NCBI GenBank assembly: GCA_964472565.1
Contig: CAYYNB010000011.1
Coordinates: forward strand, 1 to 64,000
DNA length: 64,000 nucleotides
Direction of reading: 5' to 3'
Source of the DNA: DATAMF01 sp964472565
Lineage (GTDB): Bacteria > Chloroflexota > Anaerolineae > Aggregatilineales > Aggregatilineaceae
Shown in pieces: positions 33,547 through 41,792 of this stretch. The first letter of the stretch is position 1. The number at the start of each line of letters is the position of its first letter. The position numbers and the translations under genes are program-made. Below the pieces are notes generated by a model. The model had not been told where the DNA came from and ran no database searches. It saw only the letters and a list, made by a program, of their open reading frames with translations.

Positions 33547-35700
33547 ATGAGACGCATTGGGACTCTGTTTTTGTTGATCATCCTGCTGACGGTCACTTTT
33601 GGAGTCAGCCCCAGCGAAGCCAGCACCTTTTTCCAAACTTCCGGCGTCGTGATTCGTTCCCATCGTGTCACGGTTGAAATCGATAATCAGATCGCCACCA
33701 CTCATATCGAGCAGGTTTTTTATAACGACAGTTCGACCATAGCCGAAGGTACTTATGTGTTCCCCTTGCCGGTTGGCGCTGCCGTATCCGATCTCATCAT
33801 GTGGGTTAACGGCGTACCCATTGAAGCGAAAATTCTCGACGCCGAGCAAGCCCGCGAAATTTACGATCAAATCGTGCGCCAGATGCGTGATCCTGCCCTG
33901 CTCGAATATGTCGGCGCGGGCGCGATCCAGGCCAGTGTCTTCCCCATCCAGCCCAACAGCGAAGTCAAGATCGAGATCGAATACGGCCAACTGCTGCCCG
34001 CCGAAAACGGCCTTGTGCAGTACGATTATTCCCTGCGCACCGATCAGTTCACCAAACGCGCGGTAGAAAACACCAGCCTCAGCGTCCATGTGGTATCGGA
34101 TGAGCCAATCAGCACCATCTATTCACCCACCCATCAGATTGCCATTGTCCGCGAGAGCGATCACGAATTTCGCGTCGGCTACGAATCCAGCTATATGCGC
34201 GAACTGACCGATTTCAGCCTGTTTTATGGCCTGGCAAGCGACGAGATTAGCGCTAATCTGCTAACCTATCGCGAGAGCGCCAACGAAGACGGCTTTTTCA
34301 CGCTGATGATCACCCCACCCGTCCACGTGGATCAGGATCGCGTCATTCCCAAAGATGTGATCATCGTGCTCGACCAGTCCGGTTCAATGTACGGTCCCAA
34401 GTGGGAACAGGCGCGTGATGCGGCTAAATTTGTCCTGGATAATCTCAACGAGCGTGACCGTTTTAACGTCATTCTGTTCAGCACGGGCTACCGCATCTAT
34501 GCCAACGATCTCCAGCCTGTTTCCGAGGCACGCGCCGCCAAAGACTGGGTCAGTGGTTTGGAAGCCGAAGGTGGCACCGACATCAATCTGGCGCTTACTA
34601 CCGCTATGCAGATCGCCGATCCCGAACGCTCCACCGTAATCCTGTTTCTGACCGATGGCCTCGCCACCGAAGGCACCGTCGATACGCCGGATATTTTGAG
34701 CAATGTCCAGGATGCCGCCAAACCTAACGTCCGCATTTTCACCTTCGGTGTAGGCTACGATGTGGATACCGTGCTGCTTGACCAGCTTTATCAGGCTTTT
34801 CGCGGTGCGGGCACCTATGTTGATCAGGAGGAACGGATTGATGAGGAAGTGAGCAGCCTCTACAACAAGATCAGTTCTCCCGTCCTGACCAATATCCATC
34901 TTGAAGTCAATAATCTCATCATCGAAGACTTCTACCCCAACGCTCCACTGCCCGATCTGTTCGCCGGAACCCAGTTAATTGTGGTCGGGCGTTATCGCGG
35001 TGATGGCGAGGCGACTGTCACCCTGACCGGCGAGTTGGAAGGTCAGACAAAAGTCTACCAATACCGGGTCGATTTCCCCTCGCATGCAGGCGGGCAAGTC
35101 TTCATTCCGCGTCTGTGGGCCACGCGTAAGATCGGCGCACTGCTCAATTCCATCCGGCTCTATGGGGAAAACCCCGAACTGGTAGACAGCATTGTGCGCC
35201 TCAGCATCCGCTACGGCATCATCACCCCCTACACATCCTTCCTGATCCAGGAACAGGACATCTTCACCCAGACCGGTGTCGAAGAGGCCCAGGTGCAGTT
35301 TGAAGCAGATGCAGGTGCCATGAGCACCGCGCCATCCGGTGCAGGTGCTGTCCAGGCCGCTGAATCCTCAGCGAATATGGCCGCCGCCGATGCGCCGATG
35401 ATAGCCCCGACCATGACCGCCCCGATGGAGCGTGAAAAGGATGATGGAACATCCGGGGAATATTATGGCGGTAGCCAGCCGATTGAATATGCCGGTGATC
35501 GGACCTTTGTCTGGCGCGACAATATGTGGATCGACACGCTCTACAACGCCGACGAAATGACTCCTGCCCCGGTAATTTTCCTCAGCGACGACTATTTCAC
35601 CCTCCTCGACCTCGATCCGATGGTGGGCGAATTCCTCGCGCTGGGCGATCATGTCCTCTTTGTCTGGGAAGGCCAGGCCTACGAGGTCATGCCGGAATAA
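33547..35700 (+). CDS. Secreted VIT and von Willebrand A domain protein
   Basis: The product of about 717 residues starts with a signal peptide (MRRIGTLFLLIILLTVTFG, cleavage near SEAS). A VIT domain follows (about 30-150: FYNDSSTIAEGTYVFPLPVGAAV). The VWA domain (about 270-445) has an intact metal site, VIIVLDQSGSM, with the threonine and Asp regions later (GGTDINLAL, FLTDGLATEG). The architecture matches inter-alpha-trypsin-inhibitor heavy-chain-like proteins of bacteria, which bind partners outside the cell. The tail has an Ala/Met/Pro-rich linker (about 595-630). GGAGAG suits the ATG at 33547 better than the one at 33541. A terminator follows at 35722. Confidence 0.9.
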   Translation: MRRIGTLFLLIILLTVTFGVSPSEASTFFQTSGVVIRSHRVTVEIDNQIATTHIEQVFYNDSSTIAEGTYVFPLPVGAAVSDLIMWVNGVPIEAKILDAEQAREIYDQIVRQMRDPALLEYVGAGAIQASVFPIQPNSEVKIEIEYGQLLPAENGLVQYDYSLRTDQFTKRAVENTSLSVHVVSDEPISTIYSPTHQIAIVRESDHEFRVGYESSYMRELTDFSLFYGLASDEISANLLTYRESANEDGFFTLMITPPVHVDQDRVIPKDVIIVLDQSGSMYGPKWEQARDAAKFVLDNLNERDRFNVILFSTGYRIYANDLQPVSEARAAKDWVSGLEAEGGTDINLALTTAMQIADPERSTVILFLTDGLATEGTVDTPDILSNVQDAAKPNVRIFTFGVGYDVDTVLLDQLYQAFRGAGTYVDQEERIDEEVSSLYNKISSPVLTNIHLEVNNLIIEDFYPNAPLPDLFAGTQLIVVGRYRGDGEATVTLTGELEGQTKVYQYRVDFPSHAGGQVFIPRLWATRKIGALLNSIRLYGENPELVDSIVRLSIRYGIITPYTSFLIQEQDIFTQTGVEEAQVQFEADAGAMSTAPSGAGAVQAAESSANMAAADAPMIAPTMTAPMEREKDDGTSGEYYGGSQPIEYAGDRTFVWRDNMWIDTLYNADEMTPAPVIFLSDDYFTLLDLDPMVGEFLALGDHVLFVWEGQAYEVMPE

Positions 35701-35721
35701 CCCTCGCCATACGCCGTTACG

Positions 35722-35759
35722 CTTCCCCCTCTATATCCTGTTTCCAGAGGGGGAAGTTT
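35722..35759 (+). terminator. Rho-independent terminator
   Basis: CTTCCCCCTCT/AGAGGGGGAAG with a 13-base loop and TTT follows the VIT-VWA gene. Confidence 0.75.
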
Positions 35760-35837
35760 ATCCCGCTTGTCCGAACATGCGGTGCGGGCTACAATTCGCA
35801 ACTAGGAATCACCAGTCTTTATTGAAGGAGTCCCTAT

Positions 35838-36626
35838 ATGCGACGCTCGCTGTTGATCATACTGGTTATGTTCAGCTTCCTGTTGGCCGCCTGTGCGGGT
35901 GACGACAAATCGGATCAATCGGATGAGCAGGAAGATACCAGCCAGTTTGGACCTTTTGAATGGGACCGCGACCCTAACACCATTATTGTGCGGGTCGATA
36001 TCCAACCCGATCAGGAAACCCCCGCCTTTATGATGAACAGCATTCCGCCGTGTACGGTCTGGGGTGATTCGCGTGTCGTCTGGACCGTCCGTGATGGGGT
36101 TGGCAACCAACAGGTTTTTGAAGCGCGTGTTTCCGACGAAACGATGCGCCGTTTTCTTGAAGACATCATCAACCGGGGTTTTTATACCTGGGAAGATGAA
36201 ATTGTTCCATCCAGTAGCGTCGATCCCCAGATTGAAACCATCACCGTTGACTTATATGACGAGGTGCGTACAGTCCGCCGCTTCAATACCTGGCCTCAGA
36301 ATGCCTATGCCTCCATTCTTGAAAGTTGCCAGCAGTTGAGCGACGAACCGACGCTGGTTCAACCCTCGGGGGGGTGGGTGAGTGCCTGGGAAATTCCGCG
36401 CGACTATCAGGCTCCTTCCTGGTATTGGCCGACTGATGCGGTCTATACCCTGGCCGATCTGACCACCCAGGGCCAATGGATTGAGGGCACACTCGCCACT
36501 GAAATCTGGCTTAGCACGCGCCAGGAACGCGGCGATATTCAGGTGATTGAGGGCGAAAAAGCCTATAAGGTCGGCATCATCATCCCTGGCATCTCGCGTG
36601 ACAGCATGGCTCCGCCCGCTCAATAA
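35838..36626 (+). CDS. Lipoprotein, unknown function
   Basis: The 262-residue protein has a lipoprotein signal: a hydrophobic core (LLIILVMFSFLLAAC) with the lipobox LAAC and Cys at 19, then an acidic linker (DDKSDQSDEQEDTS). The mature part contains a Cys pair (about 75 and 167), suggesting a disulfide, and beta-rich sequence without a motif I know. GAAGGAG lies before the ATG. It is a single gene between two terminators. Confidence 0.75.
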   Translation: MRRSLLIILVMFSFLLAACAGDDKSDQSDEQEDTSQFGPFEWDRDPNTIIVRVDIQPDQETPAFMMNSIPPCTVWGDSRVVWTVRDGVGNQQVFEARVSDETMRRFLEDIINRGFYTWEDEIVPSSSVDPQIETITVDLYDEVRTVRRFNTWPQNAYASILESCQQLSDEPTLVQPSGGWVSAWEIPRDYQAPSWYWPTDAVYTLADLTTQGQWIEGTLATEIWLSTRQERGDIQVIEGEKAYKVGIIIPGISRDSMAPPAQ

Positions 36627-36671
36627 AATGTTAAGGCCATCCCAGGAAAATAGTGGCGCAGCCTAACTCCG

Positions 36672-36701
36672 AAAGAGCGCTATCCCAACAGCGCTCTTTT
36701 A
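36672..36701 (+). terminator. Rho-independent terminator
   Basis: AAAGAGCGCT/AGCGCTCTTT with an 8-base loop, ending in TTTT, after the lipoprotein gene. Confidence 0.85.
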
Positions 36702-36870
36702 GTATTCCAAGTTAATCGCATCGAGGCGGAAATAAGCCTCTATTTTTGTAGGGGCGAGGCTACTCCTACGGGGAACAACCGGCCAATTTATGCCGTGTTG
36801 TACTAGTGAGGAAATGCAGCTCGCGTTAAAATACAAACAATACTTTGCAGTTCAAAATAAGGATTAAATA

Positions 36871-37797
36871 ATGTTACGCTCGATATTTTTGTATCTCGCT
36901 CGCGCTCGTTGGGCGCAAAATCTCATGCTGCGGATTGGACCTGCCCGCCGCACCGCCTACCGTTTTGTTGCAGGCGATACCCTCGAAGCCGCCATTGAAA
37001 TTTGCCACAAGTTAAACCAGAAAGGATTAGAAATCACCCTCGATCATCTGGGGGAAAGTGTTGAGGACGAAGCCGGGGCAAACCAGGCAACTGAGGATTA
37101 CCTCCGTATGCTCGATACGATTGCCGAGGCCGGTGTGCGGGCTACCGCGTCGCTCAAACTGACCGCGCTGGGCCTCGACATCCGGGAAGACCTCTGCCTC
37201 ACCAACATGCGCCGCATTCTTGACCGGGCGCAAGCCATCAATAACCATGTCACCATTGACATGGAAGGCAGCGATTACACTGAAGCCACGCTGCGTGTGT
37301 ATCGCATTCTGCACCAGGAATATAAAAATGTGGGCGTGGTAATTCAGGCCTACCTGTATCGCAGCGAAAAAGATGTCAAAGAACTCGCCGCAGAAGGTGC
37401 ATTTATCCGGTTGTGCAAAGGCGCCTACAAAGAGCCGCCCGACCGCGCCTTCCCCGATAAATCCGACGTGGATGCCAACTTTATCCATCTGGTACAGTTA
37501 TTCCTCGCCCCCGAAGCGATCCAGGCGGGCGCTTACATTGGCATCGCCACACACGACGAAAAGATGATCAATGCCGCCGCCGCGCATATCAAGGCCAACG
37601 ACATCCCATATGAAAATTTTGAATTTCAGATGTTATACGGCATCCGGGGCAAACTTCAGGAACAACTTCGTGATGACGGCTTCCGCACACGCATTTATGT
37701 GCCCTACGGTACGCACTGGTACCCGTACTACATGCGCCGCTTAGCCGAACGTCCGGCCAATGTCTGGTTCATCATCAGCAACTTCTTCCGCCGTTAA
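36871..37797 (+). CDS. Proline dehydrogenase
   Basis: The 308-residue FAD enzyme oxidises L-proline to pyrroline-5-carboxylate and passes electrons to the quinone pool. Family features of the stand-alone PRODH barrel are present: ITLDHLGESVEDE (about 55-67), ASLKLTALGLDI (about 91-102), the substrate- and FAD-contacting RLCKGAYKEP (about 180-189), GIATHDEKMI and the C-terminal YYMRRLAERPANVWF (about 287-301) with the two Arg that hold the substrate carboxylate. The length is that of the monofunctional enzyme. No P5C dehydrogenase gene lies nearby. AAGGATT precedes the ATG, and a terminator follows directly. Confidence 0.95.
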   Translation: MLRSIFLYLARARWAQNLMLRIGPARRTAYRFVAGDTLEAAIEICHKLNQKGLEITLDHLGESVEDEAGANQATEDYLRMLDTIAEAGVRATASLKLTALGLDIREDLCLTNMRRILDRAQAINNHVTIDMEGSDYTEATLRVYRILHQEYKNVGVVIQAYLYRSEKDVKELAAEGAFIRLCKGAYKEPPDRAFPDKSDVDANFIHLVQLFLAPEAIQAGAYIGIATHDEKMINAAAAHIKANDIPYENFEFQMLYGIRGKLQEQLRDDGFRTRIYVPYGTHWYPYYMRRLAERPANVWFIISNFFRR

Positions 37798-37804
37798 TTT
37801 GATC

Positions 37805-37848
37805 AATCTCCCTCTCCAACCAACGCAGTAGTGAAGAGGGAGATTTTT
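37805..37848 (+). terminator. Rho-independent terminator
   Basis: AATCTCCCTCT/AGAGGGAGATT with a 19-base loop, then TTT, ends the proline dehydrogenase gene. Confidence 0.8.
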
Positions 37849-37856
37849 ACCTGACT

Positions 37857-39113
37857 TCAGGACGCAGGTTCCCGCACGACCACCCCATCGCGCAGCACCC
37901 AGCGCACATTCAACAGCATTTGCAGGTCCGCCAGTGGATCACCGTCAATAACCAGCACATCCGCGATTTTACCCACTTCGAGCGTGCCAAGATCGCTGTC
38001 CAACTGGCAGACTTCGGCTGCGTGGAGTGTTGCAGCCTTAATGATCTCCATCGGCGTCATGCCCGCCTCATGCATCAAATTGATCTCGGTGATCGGCATC
38101 CCCTCTTCAAACGGCGTGAAATAGCCGTGAAAATCGGTTCCCAGGGCAATTTTGCCCCCGGCTGCCGTGAAACGTGCCACATTATCGAGGGTGATCTCCC
38201 GGAAATTGGCCCCGTATTCCTCGCTGACGCCCTTCCACAATTCGAGTGTCGGCACCCAGTACACATCGTGCTCAACCGCTTGCTGGATCACATCATCCGG
38301 CAGCGCATCAACCGCCATATGCTCGATCTCATCAACGTCCGCCTCGATAGCCATCAGCAGCGGCTCGGAACGCATAATATGCACCGCCACTGGGACACCC
38401 CGTTCATGGGCGGCTTCCACCAGCACACTGAATGTCTCCGGTGAGTAGATCGGAAGCTGCTGCCCAATCACCAGGCCGTCATCCAGCGCTGTTTTGATGA
38501 GGTCCGCGCCCAGGTCCAGCAGATCGTTTACCGCCGTCTGCACCTCTTCCGGGGATTCTGCCTCATATACCGTGCCGCCGTAACCGCCCGGCACATTCAG
38601 AAATGGCCCGGCAGCGACAAGCCGCGCGTAGCGTGTATCCTGGTGTGTCAAGTCGCGGATAGCAAACCCTTTGATCAGCATTGCCCGAAATGGATCCGCC
38701 TCGTCCGGCAGCGGCGGCAATTGATCGTCCGGCCACTCGGATACATCATGAATGCCCATATCCCGTACCGTTGTGACGCCTGCTTGCAGCCAACTGGTAA
38801 GATAGGTCTGGTTGTATCCATCATGAACATGCGTATTGAAGAAACCGGGCAGCATTGTCCCGCCGCTCACGTCGATGATCTGCGCATCAGCCGGAATTTC
38901 AACATCTGCGCGTGCCCCTACCGCCACAATCCGCCCAGCCTGGATGACGATTACCGCATCCGGCACCGGATCTGCCCCTGTACCGTCGATCAGTATGCCG
39001 TTAACCAGCGCAATCGTTGTGATGCGATCATCCTGGGCTTTGCCCACGCTAAACCCTCCCAAAGACACCAGGCAGCAGACTACCAATAACAGAGCAAGTC
39101 TTTTGTGAACCAT
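37857..39113 (-). CDS. Secreted amidohydrolase-family metal-dependent hydrolase
   Basis: The 418-residue protein starts with a signal peptide (about 1-26, ending GKAQ). The amidohydrolase barrel shows the metal-binding HxH motif in LPGFFNTHVHDGYN (about 91-104), a Lys in LIKTALDDG (about 208-216), His in VAVHIMRSE and IEHMAV, and the late Asp in ALGTDFHGY (about 325-333). The C-terminal strand segment GTLEVGKIADVLVIDGDPL is typical of imidazolonepropionase- and prolidase-like members. Exported amidohydrolases of this type often cleave dipeptides or related cyclic compounds; the substrate is not known. Confidence 0.9.
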   Translation of the reverse strand: MVHKRLALLLVVCCLVSLGGFSVGKAQDDRITTIALVNGILIDGTGADPVPDAVIVIQAGRIVAVGARADVEIPADAQIIDVSGGTMLPGFFNTHVHDGYNQTYLTSWLQAGVTTVRDMGIHDVSEWPDDQLPPLPDEADPFRAMLIKGFAIRDLTHQDTRYARLVAAGPFLNVPGGYGGTVYEAESPEEVQTAVNDLLDLGADLIKTALDDGLVIGQQLPIYSPETFSVLVEAAHERGVPVAVHIMRSEPLLMAIEADVDEIEHMAVDALPDDVIQQAVEHDVYWVPTLELWKGVSEEYGANFREITLDNVARFTAAGGKIALGTDFHGYFTPFEEGMPITEINLMHEAGMTPMEIIKAATLHAAEVCQLDSDLGTLEVGKIADVLVIDGDPLADLQMLLNVRWVLRDGVVVREPAS

Positions 39114-39271
39114 TTTTATTTATCCTTTGAGCAATGTGGGTACTCAATGGCGCGGCCAATAAGCTCTAAGGCCATCTCAAGAGAATAATTACCCCCTGTC
39201 TAGCCTGTTTGACTTCCCTTCCCTCAGAGAAGGGGATGGGGTAAAGAATGTATTGGCGGAGCCTAATATAT

Positions 39272-39874
39272 TTACGTGTCTTGCGCTGATGGAGTAGCGA
39301 AAATCCGCATGCTGTCCTCTTCATCCCGCACCAACACCGAACGATCATAGCGCAAGGCAACCACCGTCATCCACAGATCGCCAATTGCGCCCGCCGCATT
39401 CATCACAATCGCCAATCCGACCCACTGCGCTAATCCCAGCGGCAGAAACAGCATGAGTACGATGCCCGCGCTGGTAATAACGACCAACGGCGCAAGCGCT
39501 ACATCGATAAATTCATTGCGCCGGAACACCCCGCCCTTCGAGGTCGCAAACAACACCATCCACTTAACCCCGTAACGCGGCTCGTGCCCCACATGTTTGA
39601 TCATCTGCCCATGAATCCATTCGTGCAGCGGCAGCACCAGCAGGGTCAGCACCAATCCGGGCAGCATGGGCAGCGTGTCGGGCAGCGCATCGATCACCAA
39701 CACAGCCCCTAATTCCTCGTGATACACCAGCAGCAGCCCAAATACGAGCAGTCCGCTCATGACCAATGGGATCAGTGACAGCAAATTCAGCCAGATGAGC
39801 AGCGACGTTTGGGTGAGCTTCAGGTAGTGAACTTCTCGGTAGCCTGCGGGTATAATTCGAACCGGATTCGCCAT
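39272..39874 (-). CDS. DUF3267-like integral membrane zincin
   Basis: The 200-residue protein has four hydrophobic segments and a zinc-protease motif inside the membrane region: LPLHEWIHGQMIKHVGHEPRYG (HEWIH, about 83-87). This HExxH with a following H-x-P-x-YG pattern fits the DUF3267 putative zincin peptidases, related to intramembrane proteases. The start context (CATAGGATTT on the plus strand) gives an AAATCC leader without a clear ribosome binding site. Substrate unknown. Confidence 0.75.
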   Translation of the reverse strand: MANPVRIIPAGYREVHYLKLTQTSLLIWLNLLSLIPLVMSGLLVFGLLLVYHEELGAVLVIDALPDTLPMLPGLVLTLLVLPLHEWIHGQMIKHVGHEPRYGVKWMVLFATSKGGVFRRNEFIDVALAPLVVITSAGIVLMLFLPLGLAQWVGLAIVMNAAGAIGDLWMTVVALRYDRSVLVRDEEDSMRIFATPSAQDT

Positions 39875-40051
39875 AGGATTTCACCTGTTTTCTTTGACAT
39901 TGTACGAGAATTCGGCGTTCTTTGCACATCTAACTCATGACGATAAGCAGGCCAACGCCTAGTTTTTGTCACTGAGATTGCACCTTTTATCACGGTATAG
40001 TTTTATAAAGTTCTTCCTATATGTTTTAATTGGATCATCTGAGGAGCTGCA

Positions 40052-41041
40052 ATGGCTGACCTTTCAACAACCTACATGGGTGTCGCCCTAAAAAATCCCA
40101 TCATTGTCGCGGCATGTTCGATTTCCAGTTATGTTGATAAAGTTAAAAAAGCGGAAGAAATGGGCGCTGGCGCGCTGGTGATCCGCTCGTTATTCGAAGA
40201 ACAAATTCAGTATGATGATATGACCCTGGCCGATTGGATGGAACGCGCGGCATCAATTTCGCCCGAAGTCCATTCCTCTTTTTACCCGCCGGTTCAGGAT
40301 GGCGGTGCGCGCGAACACATGATGTGGGTCGAAAAAACGCGCAATGCGGTGAAGATGCCTGTTTTCGCCAGCCTGAATGCCGTCAATCCGGGCGCGTGGG
40401 TCAACTACGCCAAGCAAATGGCCGAAACGGGTATCAATGGCCTGGAACTGAATTATTACAGCGTGGCCGCCGATATTGAACTCGCGGGCAGCGAACTCGA
40501 AAAGCGCCTGTTTGATATGGTGGCTGATGTCCGCGCCGCTGTATCGCTTCCGCTGGCCGTTAAACTCAGCCCCTACTACACCTCGACACCGAATGTGGTG
40601 CGCGAACTTGAAAAACGCGGCGTGAATGCGGTGGTGATGTTTAACCGCTTCCTCCAGCCCGACATCGACATCACCTCTGAATCGCTGGTCAATGAAATGA
40701 GCTACAGCGCCCCGCAGGAAATCAAAGTCCCGCTGCGGTGGGTTGCGCTGCTCTATGGTCGCGTCAAGATGGACCTCGTTTTGAACACGGGCGTTCACAC
40801 GGGCGGCGATGTCGTTAAAGCAATTTTAGCGGGTGCATCTGCCGTTCAGTGTGCGTCCACGCTGCTTTCCAACGGGCTGCCCTATCTCGCCAAGATGATC
40901 GTGGACCTGGAAAACTGGATGGACGAAAAAGGCTATGACAGCCTCGCGGACTTCCAGGGTAAACTGAGCCAGAAGAATGTGGACGATCCGTTTGGTTTCG
41001 AGCGTGCCCAGTATATGAAACTGCTCCTGTCGCAGCAGTAA
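40052..41041 (+). CDS. Dihydroorotate dehydrogenase-like FMN oxidoreductase
   Basis: The 329-residue TIM-barrel protein matches the DHOD-like family: MADLSTTYMGVALKNPIIVAACSI carries the N-terminal signature, FASLNAVNPGAW and INGLELNYYSVAAD lie on middle strands, LAVKLSPYYTS carries the FMN-contacting Lys, and VLNTGVHTGGDVVKAILAGASAVQ the phosphate-binding part. In true DHODs a Cys or Ser general base lies in the loop after the fourth strand; here the NYYSV stretch takes that place. It may therefore use a substrate other than dihydroorotate. GAGGAG lies six bases before the ATG. No other pyrimidine gene is near. Confidence 0.85.
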   Translation: MADLSTTYMGVALKNPIIVAACSISSYVDKVKKAEEMGAGALVIRSLFEEQIQYDDMTLADWMERAASISPEVHSSFYPPVQDGGAREHMMWVEKTRNAVKMPVFASLNAVNPGAWVNYAKQMAETGINGLELNYYSVAADIELAGSELEKRLFDMVADVRAAVSLPLAVKLSPYYTSTPNVVRELEKRGVNAVVMFNRFLQPDIDITSESLVNEMSYSAPQEIKVPLRWVALLYGRVKMDLVLNTGVHTGGDVVKAILAGASAVQCASTLLSNGLPYLAKMIVDLENWMDEKGYDSLADFQGKLSQKNVDDPFGFERAQYMKLLLSQQ

Positions 41042-41119
41042 CCATCATCTGTTGTTTGTGGATATAAAACCAGGGCGATGGAAACACCGCCCTGGTTCTT
41101 TCGTAAAGGAATGCTTCTT

Positions 41120-41449
41120 ATGCAGATGGTTAACATCCCCTTCGGCCTCACCGACTGGAGCACCATCGAACCGACTGAACATCCCGGCATCACAGGCCAT
41201 GCGCTTTGGCGCACCCAACAGTTCGGCGCTATTCGCGTGCGTATGGTCGAATATTCCCCTGGCTATCACGCCGATCATTGGTGCGAAAAAGGCCATATCC
41301 TCCTCTGTCTGGAAGGACGCCTTGATACCGAATTAGCCGATGGGCGCAAGTTTATCCTCACGCCCGGCGTCAGTTATCAGGTTGCCGATCACGCCGAGCC
41401 GCATCGTTCCTCGACGGTTGGTGGCGCGAAATTGTTCATCGTCGACTGA
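41120..41449 (+). CDS. Small cupin (DHCW-motif type)
   Basis: The 109-residue protein is a one-domain cupin. Motif one is GYHADHWCEKGHILLCLEGRLD (about 52-73) with the His and Glu metal ligands, and motif two lies near GVSYQVADHAEPHRSS. The DHWC stretch recalls the family named for a DHCW motif. The ATG at 41120 has AAAGGA nine bases upstream. It lies 78 bases behind the DHOD-like gene and may be cotranscribed. Its stop is three bases from the end of the convergent ferredoxin gene. Confidence 0.75.
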   Translation: MQMVNIPFGLTDWSTIEPTEHPGITGHALWRTQQFGAIRVRMVEYSPGYHADHWCEKGHILLCLEGRLDTELADGRKFILTPGVSYQVADHAEPHRSSTVGGAKLFIVD

Positions 41450-41452
41450 ATA

Positions 41453-41788
41453 TCAGGGTGATGGTGGTTTGGTATTCGGCGGCGGCGGGTTGCGCATTCC
41501 CAACCGGAACCGTTTGCCTGTGGTCGTTCGTTTCCAGATCACCGACACGCTCTGATTCATGGGATGATGCATCGTAATCGCACCGGGACGGTTGCACTCC
41601 AGCACGCAGCATCCGCAGTACCAGCATTCATCGGGATACAGCACAATCGGCGGCTTTTTCTTCTCTGGGTTCGGCATCAGCACATCGGAACGGCAGATTT
41701 CCACACACTGGTTGCACCCCGTACACACTTCATCGTTAAATTCAATCGCCCGGTTGGGAGTCGGCGGGTTAGGCAGCATGTAAGCCAT
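41453..41788 (-). CDS. AprB-like [4Fe-4S] ferredoxin
   Basis: The 111-residue protein has two [4Fe-4S] motifs: CTGCNQCVEIC (about 22-32) and, later, CWYCGCCVLECNRPGAI (about 55-71). The CWYCGCC form and the following QSVSVIWKR segment resemble the beta subunit of adenylylsulfate reductase (AprB, with CWECYSC and a similar strand). It is the last gene of the six-gene operon, four bases after the flavoprotein gene, its evident electron partner. The tail is Pro-rich and short. True sulfur metabolism is not shown, because no sat, qmo or dsr gene is in the window. Confidence 0.85.
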   Translation of the reverse strand: MAYMLPNPPTPNRAIEFNDEVCTGCNQCVEICRSDVLMPNPEKKKPPIVLYPDECWYCGCCVLECNRPGAITMHHPMNQSVSVIWKRTTTGKRFRLGMRNPPPPNTKPPSP

Positions 41789-41792
41789 TTTT